From Toxonevra muliebris (taxonomy: Eukaryota; Arthropoda; Insecta; Diptera; Pallopteridae), in contig OY829330.1 in NCBI GenBank assembly GCA_963691655.1, forward strand, positions 19,681,224 through 19,745,223: DNA of 64,000 bases. Direction: 5' to 3'. Made by a program: the position numbers and the translations under genes. Under the pieces are notes generated by a model, which was not told the origin of the DNA, searched no databases, and was given only the letters and a program-made list of their open reading frames with translations. This document shows positions 61,641-64,000 of the stretch, one piece after another (positions within the stretch are counted from its first letter, which is position 1; every line of letters begins with the position of its first letter).

Positions 61641-63548
61641 TAACGAACTTTTCTTTTCGTTTTGTTCCGCTTCAAAGAGTGTAGATTGTGAAGAGATCGC
61701 AATTTGCTCTTGCTGGAATCGAAACAAAAAATCGTAGAAACAGCAGCGAGGTGCAATACCGATGGTGTGACAGTGACGGTTGTCAACACATCCAGCAGAC
61801 AAAAATGTATGAATGGACGAGTTTGACGTGTTTGATGAAATAAATATTTAACATTTCTTTTAGCAAATAACTTTCAACATTTACAGTATTTATATATTCT
61901 TTATATACAAATATGTAAATGTTTTGTTTTGATTTTATGAATTTTATATAAGAACTTTTAAATCTTTTTCTACTGATTTCATGAAATCAAAATGCGAAGA
62001 AATATTATCACTATTTTCAACATTGTACCTAAATATATGTATGTAAATAAGTATATTTAGCTAAAATGTTAGAACTTTTCACATTTTATATTTTAATATA
62101 TAAATAAATTATTCTTCTTTTACATTTTTTCATCCATAACAACAAATCTTCTTCTTACTATGTATTTGGCAAATGCCTTTATTTCATTTCTGTTTCAAAA
62201 TGTGGAATCACAACGAGGTGCAATGTAAAAACAGTATTTATTGAGTACCCATTTATGTGAGAAGATATAATTTGAATTCTGTTATATTTAATGAATAGGA
62301 CTATTCGCAATCTGAGGAAAATTATCTTGTACGAGTCCAATAATTAATTGTGGCATTGCTTAGACAATTGGTTTTGATTCAATGTGTCAACAATTTCAAA
62401 TTCCAATTGAGTTCAAGTGACTTCAAAACCTCAATTGACTTCAAGTCACTCCAATTTAGTGCAAATTGTCGGTTATTAACCATGACTTCAAGGTAATGCA
62501 ATTAAATTGAATGCATTCCTTTACAGCTCTGGTCTTTATTTAAAATCGATTGCAAAATTTCACACACACAAGACTAAAAATAAAAAATAATAATTTAAAT
62601 AAAAAATATTTTTAATATACCACGTTTTCAAAATGGACTAAAAAGTATAAAATAATTTCTCCTAACCCCATACAGATTCACAACCACATATAGATTCCTT
62701 ATCCCATACACATTGTCTTGAAAATTTGTAACTGTAAATTTTAGTAGGACGAAAATACTTGTATGATTTAAAACGAAAAACGTGGGACGCATATGGATAG
62801 AGATAAAATTGCTAGCCATTTAGGTGAACTATTCATCCATCAATTTCTTATTGCATGCGAACCACGTTTGTTGTTTCTACGTCAATTTCATTGAAATTAT
62901 CTATTATAGTGCAAAATTTGCTCCGAACTTTTCGCCAGACTTGAATTTAAAACGTACCAAGTTTTTAAACAAGTTTACCTTTCGAGCGGTGCATGCACAT
63001 GGCATTTAAATAGTTAATATGAGTCGGTACATATCCAAAGTGCCAAGGCCATAGACGAAAATTTTCCAGATTTTTAATGCAATACACACTGACCGTACAA
63101 ATAAATAGTTTAAACAACCGAAATGAGCCTAATTAATGTCAATTAAATTAAAAAACCTATTTCATTTAACTATTTTTTCAAAAGTGACTAAGTCCCTTCG
63201 TCAGTGTAAATCAAAATTGCTTAAGTCCCTGTTTCCTTGTTCTGCTACTGCATTGTAATAAATTTAAATTTTTTGCTTTGCACATGGCCGCATTCATTCT
63301 TTGATGTTTTCTTGTGCTTAGGTCCAGATGATTTTTTTTCAAAACTAATTAGGTCCATATGGTATTTATCAAAAGTGCTTAAGCCCAACGTAAAACTGGT
63401 TTATTTTGGATTTGGCTTAATTTATCATTGTTTTTTCTTCGCAAAATTTCTCCAAAAACAGTTTTCTAAATAATTTTACCCATGTTACAAGTATTTAGAG
63501 GTAGATGCTTTTTTTTCAAAAAGTAGCCATTTTGAACATTTTAGGTTT
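61641..63548. other. AT-rich intron or intergenic DNA
   Basis: Contains repeat U copy 2 (62590-62735) and a stretch at 63180-63390 in which 'cttaagtcc' and 'ttaggtcc' phrases recur at irregular spacing. No ORF with a recognised domain. Confidence 0.5.
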
Positions 63549-64000
63549 TTTTTTTTTTTTGGATGCGCCCTGGAGGTGAGGAATCTTCATAGATACCAGT
63601 AGTCCGCACGATTCACATACTGACTGGATCTGCTCAGTATGCACCTACGTACTAAACCTCACCCCCGTGCTCGTCAACCACTATCCCCGCGGTACTGCCG
63701 TTAGGTATTACTTCGCGGGGCTGGTTAGCCTTTAGGCTGTATTCGTCAAGTCTGCTCTCCTAAGACGTTCAATTCTCCTTAGGTCATTTTGCACATTCGT
63801 GATGAACCCACTCATTTCTGACCAGTCTTCCTCCGACTGGATCATACACTCTATAATGCATGATGGGCTTGGCAACGTCATATTTGTTGGGCTAAAACGC
63901 CGACAGTTGAAAATTACGTGCTCTACATCTTCCTCTTGGTCCCTACAGATAGGACAAAGTGGGGAGTCGTCATGCTTAAATCTGTACAGATATTTTCTGT
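63549..64000 (-). mobile_element. R1-like LINE, second copy, 3' end
   Basis: The plus-strand T run at 63549-63561 is the poly(A) tail. On minus, reading in from the window edge, the sequence encodes KYLYRFKHDDSPLCPICRDQ and EEDVEHVIFNCRRF, the CCHC-type zinc motif at the end of R1-clade ORF2, followed by a 3' UTR. Its last 31 window bases (gtcatgcttaaatctgtaca and on) match 36268-36300 of the first R1-like copy. The element continues beyond the window. Confidence 0.92.

Overview
This is eukaryotic, AT-rich DNA from a fly, most likely a tephritid-like or other schizophoran dipteran. The evidence is the insect-type retroelements (gypsy, BEL/Pao, R1-like and LOA-like non-LTR elements), a tRNA-derived SINE, many short hAT/Harbinger/mariner-like inverted-repeat elements, and exons of an insect kainate-type glutamate receptor. 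There are no operons, no rRNA genes and no complete host gene.

Layout. 1-2922 and 8081-11002 are copies of one block at an 8,080 bp offset; they looked identical in every stretch I compared. The block holds the 3' half of a decayed CsRn1-like gypsy element (its 5' half is at 6476-8036), a SINE and the start of a jockey-like LINE. Between and after the copies lie a DNA-transposon relic (3837-4584), a palindromic 40-bp minisatellite (5873-6311) and several MITEs (11931-15375). 16063-33664 is one decayed minus-strand gypsy/errantivirus-like element. Its left LTR is whole. Its right LTR is in three pieces, split by a hAT-type element (24580-27243, itself carrying a LINE fragment) and by a BEL/Pao retrotransposon (27319-33511). 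Other elements interrupt its body. 33890-45837 holds Harbinger-like remains, a hAT-MITE copy, and an R1-clade LINE (36268 to about 45470, minus) into which a LOA-like LINE (37662-42228, minus) has inserted with a 12-bp target-site duplication. 48502-52448 (plus) carries exons of a kainate-type ionotropic glutamate receptor, with a 199-base assembly gap. 52449-63548 looks like intron filled with nested hAT-type and foldback elements. The window ends inside the 3' end of a second R1-like LINE.

Most notable observations: (1) the receptor has two tandem, phase-matched exons for the same M1-to-pore segment. One encodes R and the other Q at the Q/R site, so splice choice, rather than RNA editing, could set this residue. 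The second also has a 178-residue acidic M1-M2 linker in place of 23 residues. (2) The SINE's 3' end matches the 3' end of the LOA-like LINE in the same window, a probable SINE/LINE partnership. (3) Nesting up to three levels deep is documented by target-site duplications. Almost all transposon ORFs are broken, so the region reads as an old, repeat-rich intron and intergenic landscape around one neuronal receptor gene.
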